Origin: Bacteroidales bacterium GP4
GTDB taxonomy: Bacteria > Bacteroidota > Bacteroidia > Bacteroidales > Muribaculaceae
Assembly (NCBI GenBank): GCA_001701065.1
Contig: DAAL01000215.1
Span: forward strand, 1 to 22,830
Length of the DNA stretch: 22,830 nt
Direction of reading: 5' to 3'
Positions 1 through 6,903 of this stretch are shown piece after piece. The notes below the pieces were generated by a model. That model worked only from the letters and a program-made list of their open reading frames with translations, ran no database searches and was not told where the DNA came from. Position 1 is the stretch's first letter. Every line of letters starts with the position of its first letter. A program made the translations under genes and the position numbers.

Positions 1-642
1 CTGACTACCCGTTGGCTTCAAAGGGGTTGGAAACACTTCAACGAGACCGAAGGTCTTTACGGATATTCGCAGGCATTTTTCCCTATAGTGCAAGGCTGCA
101 CTTATCCTGACTTGCGTTGTGAAGCCGCCAAAATGGTTTCGGACTTGGGCGCGGAAGGGAATGCCATAGGCGGACTTGCAGTGGGTGAGCCTGCCGAAGT
201 GATGTATGACATGATAGAGGTGGTGAATGACATTCTGCCAAAGGACCGTCCCCGTTATCTGATGGGGGTGGGTACACCTGCCAATATCCTTGAGGCTATA
301 GAGCGTGGAGTGGACATGATGGATTGTGTGATGCCTACCCGAAACGGCAGAAACGGAATGCTTTTCACCTCCCACGGCATAATGAATATGCGCAACAAGA
401 AGTGGGCTGATGATTTTTCGCCTCTCCAGGAGGATGGTCCAAGCTTTGTGGATCGGGTCTATTCCAAGGCATATGTAAGGCATCTTTTTGTGTCGCAGGA
501 GATTCTTGCCATGCAGATAGCTTCCATTCACAATCTTGCTTTCTACCTGTGGCTTGTAGGGGAAGCGCGCAAGCACATTCTCGCCGGTGATTTCAAATCG
601 TGGAAAAATGAAATGATGGAGCGTGTCACGCACCGTCTTTAA
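1..642 (+). CDS. tgt: Queuine tRNA-ribosyltransferase, 3' part (partial)
   Basis: The reading frame is open from base 1, so the gene starts upstream of the window; only the C-terminal ~213 residues are present. TGT exchanges guanine for a 7-deazaguanine base at tRNA position 34. The frame reads IVQGCTYPDLR and GNAIGGLAVGEP, then MDCVMPTRNGRNG, which carries the catalytic nucleophile Asp (codon 322-324), and ASIHNLAFY. These match the second half of the TGT barrel. Two oddities: the usual QGG is QGC, and the zinc site Cys-x-Cys-x2-Cys before YSKAYVRHL is replaced by Gly, Ser and Asp (codons 436-438, 442-444, 451-453), although the His ligand in IHN (codon 529-531) remains. The next gene starts 8 bases downstream, suggesting one transcript. 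The family call is firm; loss of zinc binding is read from the alignment by eye. Confidence 0.95.
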   Translation: MTTRWLQRGWKHFNETEGLYGYSQAFFPIVQGCTYPDLRCEAAKMVSDLGAEGNAIGGLAVGEPAEVMYDMIEVVNDILPKDRPRYLMGVGTPANILEAIERGVDMMDCVMPTRNGRNGMLFTSHGIMNMRNKKWADDFSPLQEDGPSFVDRVYSKAYVRHLFVSQEILAMQIASIHNLAFYLWLVGEARKHILAGDFKSWKNEMMERVTHRL

Positions 643-650
643 CCAAATGA

Positions 651-1727
651 ATGCCGATGTTTAAGTTACTTGACTGGTACATAATAAAGAAGTTCTTAGG
701 AACCTACATATTCGCGATTATGCTTATCCTTGCCATCACCGTGATGTTTGATGTCAATGAAAAGCTTGATTCATTTCTTAAAGCGCCGTTAAAGGCAACT
801 ATCTTTGACTATTTTGTCAATTTTTTGCCTTATTTCGCCAATCAGTTCAGTCCATTGTTCACTTTCATCGCATGTATATTCTTCACCTCCAAGCTGGCTG
901 ATAATTCGGAGATTATAGCTATGCTTTCATCGGGGGTGAGTTTCCGTAGACTGATAGTGCCTTATCTTGTGTCGGCGGCTGTGATTGCGGCATCGACATG
1001 GGTTCTTAGCGCATATATAATTCCTCCGGCAAATGTAAAACGTATAGACTATACCAACACCTATGTCAAGAACAAACGTGTGGACTACGGTAGTAATATA
1101 CAGATGATGGTGGCTCCCGGAGAGATAGCCTACATGGGACGATTCGACAATACCACTAAGACCGGCTACCGGTTCTCGCTGGATAAATTCGACGGAAAGA
1201 AACTGGTATCGCGCCTTACCGCCACTACCATAAAATGGGACACCCTTTATAAATGGCAGGTGCGTGACTACATGATACGCGACATCGAAGGTCTTGAAGA
1301 AAAAATCACAAAGGGAACCCGTATGGACACAATAATCCCTATAGAGCCGAGAGACTTCCTTATTTCTAAGAATGATCAGGAAACTATGACATCGCCTCAG
1401 CTTCATGAGTATATAGCGAGACAGAAGGCACGCGGAGTAGCCAACATCAAGGCATTTGAAATAGAAAATGAACGCCGCTATGCGATGTGCGCCGCGGCAT
1501 TCATTCTTACTGTGATAGGTATGTGCCTTTCCTCCAAAAAGGTCAAAGGCGGAATGGGTATAAACATCGGTATAGGGCTTACGCTCAGTTTCGGTTACAT
1601 CCTGTTCATGACAGTGACCTCAACCTTTGCCGTATCGGGCTATACCTCGCCGTTTGTGGCAATGTGGATACCTAATTTCCTATATATAATTATAGCTATA
1701 ATCCTCTACTATAAGGCATCGACATAA
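651..1727 (+). CDS. LptF/LptG (YjgP/YjgQ) family permease
   Basis: This 358-residue inner-membrane protein belongs to the YjgP/YjgQ family, the transmembrane part of the LptB2FG ABC transporter that extracts lipopolysaccharide from the inner membrane. The N-terminus, LLDWYIIKKFLGTYIFA, is a family hallmark and leads into three hydrophobic helices (about residues 15-37, 55-80 and 98-125). A ~150-residue periplasmic, beta-jellyroll-like segment follows, then three helices in the last 80 residues. That six-helix layout and the length fit the family. I cannot separate LptF from LptG. The start could be the ATG at 651 or the one at 657; both lie just after the tgt stop. It probably shares a transcript with tgt. 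The stop codon lies inside a hairpin shared with the converging gene. Confidence 0.92.
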   Translation: MPMFKLLDWYIIKKFLGTYIFAIMLILAITVMFDVNEKLDSFLKAPLKATIFDYFVNFLPYFANQFSPLFTFIACIFFTSKLADNSEIIAMLSSGVSFRRLIVPYLVSAAVIAASTWVLSAYIIPPANVKRIDYTNTYVKNKRVDYGSNIQMMVAPGEIAYMGRFDNTTKTGYRFSLDKFDGKKLVSRLTATTIKWDTLYKWQVRDYMIRDIEGLEEKITKGTRMDTIIPIEPRDFLISKNDQETMTSPQLHEYIARQKARGVANIKAFEIENERRYAMCAAAFILTVIGMCLSSKKVKGGMGINIGIGLTLSFGYILFMTVTSTFAVSGYTSPFVAMWIPNFLYIIIAIILYYKAST

Positions 1728-1745
1728 TTCCATTATGTCAGATGC
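1716..1745. terminator. Hairpin spanning two convergent stop codons
   Basis: GCATC GACATAAT (1716-1728) pairs with ATTATGTC A GATGC (1732-1745) around a 3-base TCC loop: 13 base pairs with one bulged A at 1740. The permease stop TAA (1725-1727) sits in one arm and the phosphorylase stop (1738-1740 on the minus strand) in the other. Neither side has a T tract, so it is not a standard intrinsic terminator. It may act as a bidirectional 3'-end or RNA-stabilising structure. Confidence 0.45.
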
Positions 1746-2613
1746 GCTCAAGCACAGTTTCTATCAAGTCCCTGATAGCGGTCTTATAATTAGGGGTGGC
1801 ATCCATTCTTACACGGTTGGCTATTATGGAACATACAGTCATTGCCTTGTGCCCTAACAAACGTGCCAATCCTTCAAGCGGAGCACTTTCCATCTCGTAG
1901 TTGGTTACTGCTATGCCGTTATAGCGGAATCGCTCTATGCGTTCATTCAAGTGCGGCATGGTCAGCGGAAGCCTTAATTTGCGTCCTTGAGGACCATAGA
2001 ATCCTACTGCGCTTATAGTACAGCCTTTCACCATGTCGTCCCTGCCTATACGTTCTACCAATTCCTCATCGGATTTAACTACATAAGGCGCAGCCAAGAG
2101 CGGACTCCAGTCCACATAGTCACAGAATTCACGTTCAAAATCGAGGTCGCATATGCTGTTTCGTCCGGCATAATAGTTCAAAACTCCGTCAAAACCTATG
2201 GACCGTTGGGCTATAACCGGAGTCCCAAGTATCAGTTCCGGCTGAAGTGCCCCGGATGTGCCTATTCTCACCATAGTCAAGGTGCGGTGTTCCGGTTTTA
2301 TCTGCCGTGTTTTGAAGTCGATATTTGCAAGAGCGTCAAGCTCGTTTATTACAATGTCGATGTTGTCAGGCCCTATGCCGTGGGACAAGCACATTATGTC
2401 TTTTCCCTTGTAAGTGCCTCCGATGGTGTGAAATTCGCGTGAAGAAACCTCAAAGATCTTGGTGTCAAAGAACTCGGCGACCATATTCACACGTCCGGGA
2501 TCGCCCACAAGTATTATTCTGTCACACAGTTGCTCAGGCAAAAGATGCAGATGAAATATTGTCCCGTCGGGATTTATAATCATCTCTGAGGATTGAATAG
2601 CGTTTTGTTCCAT
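1738..2613 (-). CDS. Nucleoside phosphorylase, uridine phosphorylase-like
   Basis: A 291-residue cytoplasmic member of the PNP/UDP phosphorylase family, which splits nucleosides with phosphate to free base and ribose 1-phosphate (pyrimidine salvage). Visible motifs are GDPGRV (residues 37-42, phosphate site), RIGTSGAL (116-123, phosphate/ribose site) and NYEMESAPL (238-246, ribose-binding Met-Glu). FYGPQGR (204-210) resembles the FYPGQER segment of E. coli Udp, whose Gln and Arg bind uracil; this favours uridine as substrate. Length is somewhat above E. coli Udp (~253) because of an N-terminal extension and insert. It follows dprA on the minus strand after 66 bases that hold a terminator-like hairpin. 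A near-match -7 box (TAAATTTT, minus strand, 2631-2638, one mismatch) suggests it may have its own promoter. Substrate specificity is inferred. Confidence 0.88.
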   Translation of the reverse strand: MEQNAIQSSEMIINPDGTIFHLHLLPEQLCDRIILVGDPGRVNMVAEFFDTKIFEVSSREFHTIGGTYKGKDIMCLSHGIGPDNIDIVINELDALANIDFKTRQIKPEHRTLTMVRIGTSGALQPELILGTPVIAQRSIGFDGVLNYYAGRNSICDLDFEREFCDYVDWSPLLAAPYVVKSDEELVERIGRDDMVKGCTISAVGFYGPQGRKLRLPLTMPHLNERIERFRYNGIAVTNYEMESAPLEGLARLLGHKAMTVCSIIANRVRMDATPNYKTAIRDLIETVLERI

Positions 2614-2644
2614 AATTGAATTTCGGTTATAAAATTTAAGTAAC

Positions 2645-2688
2645 TAAAAATAAAACATTCCGGATAGGTCAATAGTTGCCTATGCCGG
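2645..2688 (-). terminator. Probable terminator of dprA
   Basis: On the minus strand CCGGCATAGG (2688-2679) pairs with CCTATCCGG (2668-2660), nine pairs with one bulged base, around a 10-base loop. AATGTTTTATTTTT follows, a T-rich but interrupted tract. The dprA stop codon (2680-2682) lies in the first arm. It may end or attenuate the thioesterase-dprA transcript ahead of the phosphorylase gene. Confidence 0.45.
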
Positions 2689-3783
2689 TCTATATTTGCC
2701 TCCCGGATAGGGGATAAGCAGATTTTTAAATTCCATGTCCACCAGCAGGGTCATAATCTTGTTGATGGGTATATTCAGTTCCACGCACATGGTGTTGATG
2801 CTACCTTCACCACGTTGCCGCAGATAATCAAGTATACTTTCTTCAACAGGCGATATCTCCACTTGGAGAGTATTCTGTTGTCCTTCCACAGGCTTGACAT
2901 GCCATTGCATAGCCTCAACCAAGTCATCGGCTGAATTAATCAATCCGGCTACATTATCTTTAATGAGCTTATTGCAGCCTTTGCTGTAACGGTCCGAGAT
3001 TCTTCCGGGAAGCGCAAACACATCACGGTGATAAGCTTCGGCAATTCCGGCAGTAATCAATGCACCGCCTTTCTCGGCTGATTCGACAACAATAGTGCAG
3101 TCACAAAGTCCGGCTACAATGCGGTTGCGTGCCACAAAATTGCCTTTGTGCAACGCATCCTGCGAACGGTAGTCCGAAAGCAGTCCGCAGCCGGCTGATC
3201 TCACCATCGCCGTAGCCGTGTTACGGTGTTGAGCCGGATATATAGTGTTCAATCCGTGGGCAAGCACACCCACTGTGGGTACACCGAAATCAAGAGCCGC
3301 GCGATGAGCCGCCACGTCGATACCATAGGCAAGACCGCTCACTATGACAAAATCTTCCAGCCGTTCCGAGAGACTTTTAATCAGGTTTCTCACGAAGTCA
3401 TTGCCGTAAGGTGTGGCATGGCGTGTGCCCACTATGCTAATAATGTGTCTGCTGTTAAGATTGAAGTCGCCCAGTCCATATAGTAATACAGGTGCGTCGT
3501 CACATTCCAGCAGTCGTTGAGGATAATCGCTGTCAGTAAAATATAAAGTTTTCACATGGTTATTCTCTATAAAGTCTTTTTCACATGAAGCCATTTGCAT
3601 TACGCTGTCACGGTAAGACTGAGAGAAAAGGCTGTTCCGACAACTGTTTATTGCCGAAAGTTGCTGTTCAGTCGCTGTGAAGAATGCCTCTTCAGAGCCG
3701 CATCGGCTTAGCAATTCTTTTGCCAAACGGAGATTTATGCCTTTAAGGCAAGAAAATGCTATTTTATATAAATCAGCACTCAT
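2680..3783 (-). CDS. dprA: DNA-processing protein DprA (Smf)
   Basis: A 367-residue cytoplasmic protein that binds single-stranded DNA and loads RecA in natural transformation; it is also widespread in bacteria not known to be competent. The N-terminal ~100 residues form the helical SAM-like region. The Rossmann-type DprA domain shows IVGTRHATPYG (117-127), VSGLAYGIDVAAHRAA (148-163), IYP (181-183), ARNRIVAGL (218-226), GGALITAG (239-246) and ALPG (257-260), all family hallmarks. The last ~60 residues look like the DprA winged-helix domain, ending in PGGKYRPA. The full domain set makes it apparently intact. Its ATG lies 6 bases after the thioesterase stop, so the two genes are probably translationally coupled. 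No other competence gene is visible here. Confidence 0.95.
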   Translation of the reverse strand: MSADLYKIAFSCLKGINLRLAKELLSRCGSEEAFFTATEQQLSAINSCRNSLFSQSYRDSVMQMASCEKDFIENNHVKTLYFTDSDYPQRLLECDDAPVLLYGLGDFNLNSRHIISIVGTRHATPYGNDFVRNLIKSLSERLEDFVIVSGLAYGIDVAAHRAALDFGVPTVGVLAHGLNTIYPAQHRNTATAMVRSAGCGLLSDYRSQDALHKGNFVARNRIVAGLCDCTIVVESAEKGGALITAGIAEAYHRDVFALPGRISDRYSKGCNKLIKDNVAGLINSADDLVEAMQWHVKPVEGQQNTLQVEISPVEESILDYLRQRGEGSINTMCVELNIPINKIMTLLVDMEFKNLLIPYPGGKYRPA

Positions 3784-3789
3784 CAGTAT

Positions 3790-4212
3790 CTACTGTAGGT
3801 ATTCTATAAAGGCATCGGCTAACTCATCACCACGTGTCAACTTGCCGTTTTTAGTGGTGACACATGATATTTTAGCTTTAATCACTAAATTGTCATCAAG
3901 GTCATATATGTCCTGGTAAAATATAAATCTTACTCCTTCACGTTCCAGATTAAGGCAGCTTATAAATTTCTGACTAAGAGTCAAAGGCGTTTTATATTCA
4001 ATTTCAGCTTTGTTCAGGACCGGATCAATACCGTTAAGGTGCATTTCCCGGAAGGACACTCCTGCTGCCTCGCAGAATTCATGGCGTGTATGCTCCAAAT
4101 AATGCAGGTAAATGGCATTATTTACTATCCCTTCGGAATCCACTTCATAATCCCGAACTTTCATTTCCATAGCAAAGATATAATCCTTGCCTTTTATTGT
4201 TACTTTATCCAT
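3790..4212 (-). CDS. Acyl-CoA thioesterase, 4HBT/YbgC hotdog family
   Basis: A 140-residue single hotdog-fold protein, predicted to hydrolyse acyl-CoA or acyl-ACP thioesters in the cytoplasm. The N-terminal motif VRDYEVDSEGIVNNAIYLHY (residues 19-38) matches the family signature D-x-x-G-x-V-x-x-x-x-Y. Asp25 aligns with the catalytic Asp17 of Pseudomonas 4-hydroxybenzoyl-CoA thioesterase. Then comes YLEHTRHEF, the conserved helix end, and the expected beta sheet. Length is typical (130-150). The natural substrate cannot be read from the sequence. It is the first gene of a minus-strand unit with dprA, 6 bases apart, and has a perfect TAnnTTTG box about 36 bases upstream of its ATG. Confidence 0.88.
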   Translation of the reverse strand: MDKVTIKGKDYIFAMEMKVRDYEVDSEGIVNNAIYLHYLEHTRHEFCEAAGVSFREMHLNGIDPVLNKAEIEYKTPLTLSQKFISCLNLEREGVRFIFYQDIYDLDDNLVIKAKISCVTTKNGKLTRGDELADAFIEYLQ

Positions 4213-4248
4213 CCTTTAAATCAGTTCGATAAGATAATTATGATTTTA

Positions 4249-4256
4249 CAAATATA
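4249..4256 (-). promoter_or_regulatory. -7 promoter box for the thioesterase-dprA unit
   Basis: On the minus strand this reads TATATTTG, a perfect match to the Bacteroidota -7 consensus TAnnTTTG. The box ends 36 bases before the thioesterase ATG, predicting a leader of about 30 bases. No good -33 TTG is seen at the expected spacing. Confidence 0.55.
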
Positions 4257-4471
4257 ATCAAATTTTTTATTATTCTCATAGGCTGTTTAACTTTTTATGT
4301 GGAGATGTGAAAATATTAGGTATAAATTATCTAATGATGATACTATTTTATCCATTAAGATAATTTAGTAACTACTCGGTCTGTGGGGATAATATGTTGA
4401 TATTTAGGATGTTGCGTTTTATGATAAACTTTGTTATGTTTGTGGATGATGCTTGGGCTTATTACACTTAA

Positions 4472-4502
4472 TTGCAGGGGTCGTGGATTTTTAGTAATTT
4501 TG
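4472..4502 (+). promoter_or_regulatory. Promoter of the alpha-galactosidase gene
   Basis: TTG at 4472-4474, a 20-base spacer, then TAATTTTG at 4495-4502. This fits the Bacteroidota housekeeping promoter (-33 TTG, -7 TAnnTTTG, 19-21 apart) better than any other site in the window. It predicts transcription from about 4508 and a leader of about 80 bases to the ATG at 4589. The -33 TTG is the very codon that opens the longest frame, so that frame cannot be the real start. Confidence 0.7.
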
Positions 4503-4527
4503 CATCAAAGAAAAAGTTTCTTAACCT

Positions 4528-4555
4528 AAACTATACACGCTATATAGTTTTTTTT
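4528..4555 (+). terminator. Possible leader terminator/attenuator
   Basis: AAACTATA (4528-4535) pairs with TATAGTTT (4543-4550) around a 7-base loop, followed by five more T residues (4551-4555). No plus-strand gene ends nearby upstream, so this would act inside the alpha-galactosidase leader. A second small hairpin (AAGAAA 4508-4513, TTTCTT 4517-4522) lies at the predicted transcript start. The stem is AT-rich and weak, so function is uncertain. Confidence 0.35.
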
Positions 4556-4588
4556 GACAGAATTTTATTAACCTTCTATAACTACTTT

Positions 4589-6805
4589 ATGAAACAATCA
4601 GTAGCTTTCTCTTTAGGAGCTTTATTTGTTGGAGGATTAATGGGTATCGGTAATGTAAATGCTGAAAATATCCACATATCCACTCCCAACACATCTCTTG
4701 TTCTGGATGCCAACAAGGGCGAAAGTCTAAAAATTCTCCACTATGGGGAAAAAATCAGTGATGTTGATCTTGCTAACCTTAAAACCGGCGGTGTAATCAA
4801 CAATGACGCTTATCCTGTATTCGGATATTTTCCTCAGGGCGATCAAGCCATGGTAGTGACTCACACCGATGGTAACCGATCACTTGACGTAGTAGTGGAT
4901 GATGTCATAACCACCACGACCGGCGATGGCAATGTTGTGACCGTGGTCTTGAAAGACAAGGTGTATCCGTTTACAATCAATGTCAACTACAAGACTTATC
5001 CCGGTGAGGACATGATAGAAACTTGGGTAGAAGCTTCCCATAATGAAAAGGGTAAAGTCACTCTAAACAGGTTTGATTCCGGTTATATGCCCATCCGTTA
5101 CGGCAATGTGTGGTTGTCGTCACTTTATGGAACTTGGGCAAATGAGGGCAGAGTGAACCAGGAACCGTTGACTCACGGAATAAAAGTCATTTCCAACACT
5201 GACGGGTCACGTAACTCCCACACTTCGCATTCCGAAGTAATGTTCTCTCTTGATGGAAAACCTCAGGAAAACACCGGACGCACTATAGGTGCAGCACTTG
5301 CCTACAGCGGCAACTACAAACTTCGTGTGCGCACTGATGATTCTAACTATCACCACTTTTTTGCCGGAATTAATGAAGAGAATTCCGAATATCACTTGCC
5401 GAAGGGCGAAGTATTTGTGACTCCTCCTCTTGTTTTCACTTATAGTGACGAAGGTCTTAGCGGAGTTAGCCGTAATTTCCACAAATGGGGACGCGCGCAC
5501 AAGTTGCACAATGGCGATAAACTCCGTAAAATCCTGCTCAACAGTTGGGAAGGCGTTTATTTCGACATTAAGGAAGCTGAAATGAACCAGATGATGGCTG
5601 ATATCGCATCACTTGGCGGTGAGCTTTTCGTAATGGACGATGGTTGGTTCGGCAACAAGTATCCTCGTAATAATGACTCAACTTCTCTTGGTGACTGGGT
5701 TGTCGATACTAATAAATTGCCCAATGGCATAAACGGACTTTTGGCTGCGGCTAAAAAGCATGGCATAAGCTTCGGTATATGGATTGAGCCGGAATCAGTC
5801 AACTCCATCAGTGAACTTTACGAGGAGCATCCTGAATATGTCATCAAGATGGACAAGCGTGACCCCAAACTTGTGCGCGGCGGTACACAGATTCTTATCG
5901 ACATGGCTAATCCCGAAGTTCAAGACCTGATTTTCCATATGGTGGACACTTTGTTGACCAACTATCCTGAAATCGATTACATAAAATGGGATGCGAACTG
6001 CCCTGTAGCTAATTTCGGCTCTCAGTACCTTCCCAAGGACGAGCAATCACATTTATATATAGAAAACCATAAGGGATTTGCCAAAATCATGGACCGCATA
6101 CGCGCTAAATATCCTGACGTGACTATTCAGGCTTGTGCCAGCGGCGGCGGAAGAGCCAACTGGGGTGTGCTTCCTTGGTTTGACGAATTCTGGACAAGCG
6201 ATAACACCGATGCGTTGCAGCGTGTGTACATGCAGTGGGGTACAAGCTACTTCTTCCCGGCTATAGCCATGGCATCGCACATAAGTGCTGCTCCCAATCA
6301 TCAGACATTCCGCACAATTCCTATCAAATACCGCGCCGATGTGGCGATGAGCGGTCGTCTCGGAATGGAAATCCAGCCTAAAAACATGACTGAAGATGAA
6401 CTTAAGATAGCTTCAAATGCTATTGCCGACTACAAAAAGATACGTCCTGTTGTGCAGTTCGGCGACATCTATCGTCTTCAATCTCCTTATGACGGTCTTG
6501 GCGTGGCTTCTTTGATGTACGTTGACCCGAAGAAGGACGATGCAGTGTTCTTCTGGTGGAAAACCGAAACCTTTGTGGGACAGCAGTTGCCGCGAATACC
6601 GATGGCAGGACTTGACCCCAATAAAGTGTATAAAGTCACTGAGCTTAACCGCATAGACAATGAACCTCTTGCATTTGAGGGCAAGACTTTCTCCGGTAAA
6701 TATCTCATGTCACAGGGTCTTGAAATTCCGTTGGACCACAAGGTTGACTATAATAAGAGAAATGACTATGCAAGCCGTGTGCTACGCCTTGAGGAAGTGA
6801 AATAA
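4589..6805 (+). CDS. Secreted GH36 alpha-galactosidase
   Basis: I chose the ATG at 4589 (738 residues) because it gives a clean signal peptide, MKQSVAFSLGALFVGGLMGI ending near NVNA, and because the longer TTG frame begins on the promoter's -33 element. The protein should act in the periplasm or at the surface, releasing alpha-galactosyl residues from raffinose-type or galactomannan-derived oligosaccharides. After an N-terminal beta-sandwich comes a (beta/alpha)8 barrel with FVMDDGWFG. The nucleophile is Asp468 in DYIKWDAN. ACASGGGRANWG follows, then WTSDNTDALQR with acid/base Asp538. These are GH36 hallmarks; length is typical of Bacteroidota enzymes. It has its own promoter and a strong terminator. 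GH36 also contains alpha-N-acetylgalactosaminidases, so the sugar is inferred. Confidence 0.92.
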   Translation: MKQSVAFSLGALFVGGLMGIGNVNAENIHISTPNTSLVLDANKGESLKILHYGEKISDVDLANLKTGGVINNDAYPVFGYFPQGDQAMVVTHTDGNRSLDVVVDDVITTTTGDGNVVTVVLKDKVYPFTINVNYKTYPGEDMIETWVEASHNEKGKVTLNRFDSGYMPIRYGNVWLSSLYGTWANEGRVNQEPLTHGIKVISNTDGSRNSHTSHSEVMFSLDGKPQENTGRTIGAALAYSGNYKLRVRTDDSNYHHFFAGINEENSEYHLPKGEVFVTPPLVFTYSDEGLSGVSRNFHKWGRAHKLHNGDKLRKILLNSWEGVYFDIKEAEMNQMMADIASLGGELFVMDDGWFGNKYPRNNDSTSLGDWVVDTNKLPNGINGLLAAAKKHGISFGIWIEPESVNSISELYEEHPEYVIKMDKRDPKLVRGGTQILIDMANPEVQDLIFHMVDTLLTNYPEIDYIKWDANCPVANFGSQYLPKDEQSHLYIENHKGFAKIMDRIRAKYPDVTIQACASGGGRANWGVLPWFDEFWTSDNTDALQRVYMQWGTSYFFPAIAMASHISAAPNHQTFRTIPIKYRADVAMSGRLGMEIQPKNMTEDELKIASNAIADYKKIRPVVQFGDIYRLQSPYDGLGVASLMYVDPKKDDAVFFWWKTETFVGQQLPRIPMAGLDPNKVYKVTELNRIDNEPLAFEGKTFSGKYLMSQGLEIPLDHKVDYNKRNDYASRVLRLEEVK

Positions 6806-6829
6806 GTTAGTAATAAAAATATACAAAAT

Positions 6830-6871
6830 GGGATAAACGGCGTTGCAGCGTCGCTTATCCCAAATTTTTTT
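6830..6871 (+). terminator. Intrinsic terminator of the GH36 gene
   Basis: GGGATAA (6830-6836) pairs with TTATCCC (6855-6861). An inner CGGCG/CGTCG helix (6838-6842 with 6849-6853, one G-T pair) continues past one mismatch, closing a 6-base loop. AAATTTTTTT follows, giving a T run at 6865-6871. It lies 24 bases after the stop codon. Confidence 0.85.
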
Positions 6872-6873
6872 AT

Positions 6874-6881
6874 TAACTTTG
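6874..6881 (+). promoter_or_regulatory. -7 promoter box of the nucleotidase gene
   Basis: TAACTTTG matches TAnnTTTG exactly and starts two bases after the T run of the preceding terminator. The -33 region would fall inside the terminator's downstream stem, and no TTG is found at the normal spacing. The predicted leader to the GTG start at 6904 is about 17 bases. Confidence 0.55.
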
Positions 6882-6903
6882 CAGTGTCAAAAAATATCCA
6901 GCA

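Larger units (their letters stand above)
4213..4588. other. AT-rich divergent intergenic region
   Basis: This 376-base stretch separates the minus-strand thioesterase from the plus-strand alpha-galactosidase. It holds a promoter signal for each gene, a leader hairpin with a T tract, and a 9-base inverted repeat (AAATTATCT at 4324-4332 and AGATAATTT at 4358-4366). The frame of the galactosidase runs open back to a TTG at 4472, but the promoter position and signal peptide argue against translation there. I see no other gene in it. Confidence 0.6.

Noticed and set aside
927..1406. Minus-strand open frame of 159 codons opposite the permease
   Set aside because: Cys/His/Arg-rich translation with no motif, antisense to a recognisable LptF/LptG-type protein.
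4425..4433. TAAACTTTG as a second -7 box upstream of the alpha-galactosidase
   Set aside because: There are three bases rather than two between TA and TTTG, and a better-spaced full promoter lies 70 bases downstream.
4472..4588. N-terminal extension of the alpha-galactosidase from a TTG at 4472
   Set aside because: The TTG is the -33 element of a good promoter, transcription should start near 4508, and the extension would bury a clear signal peptide that begins at the ATG at 4589.
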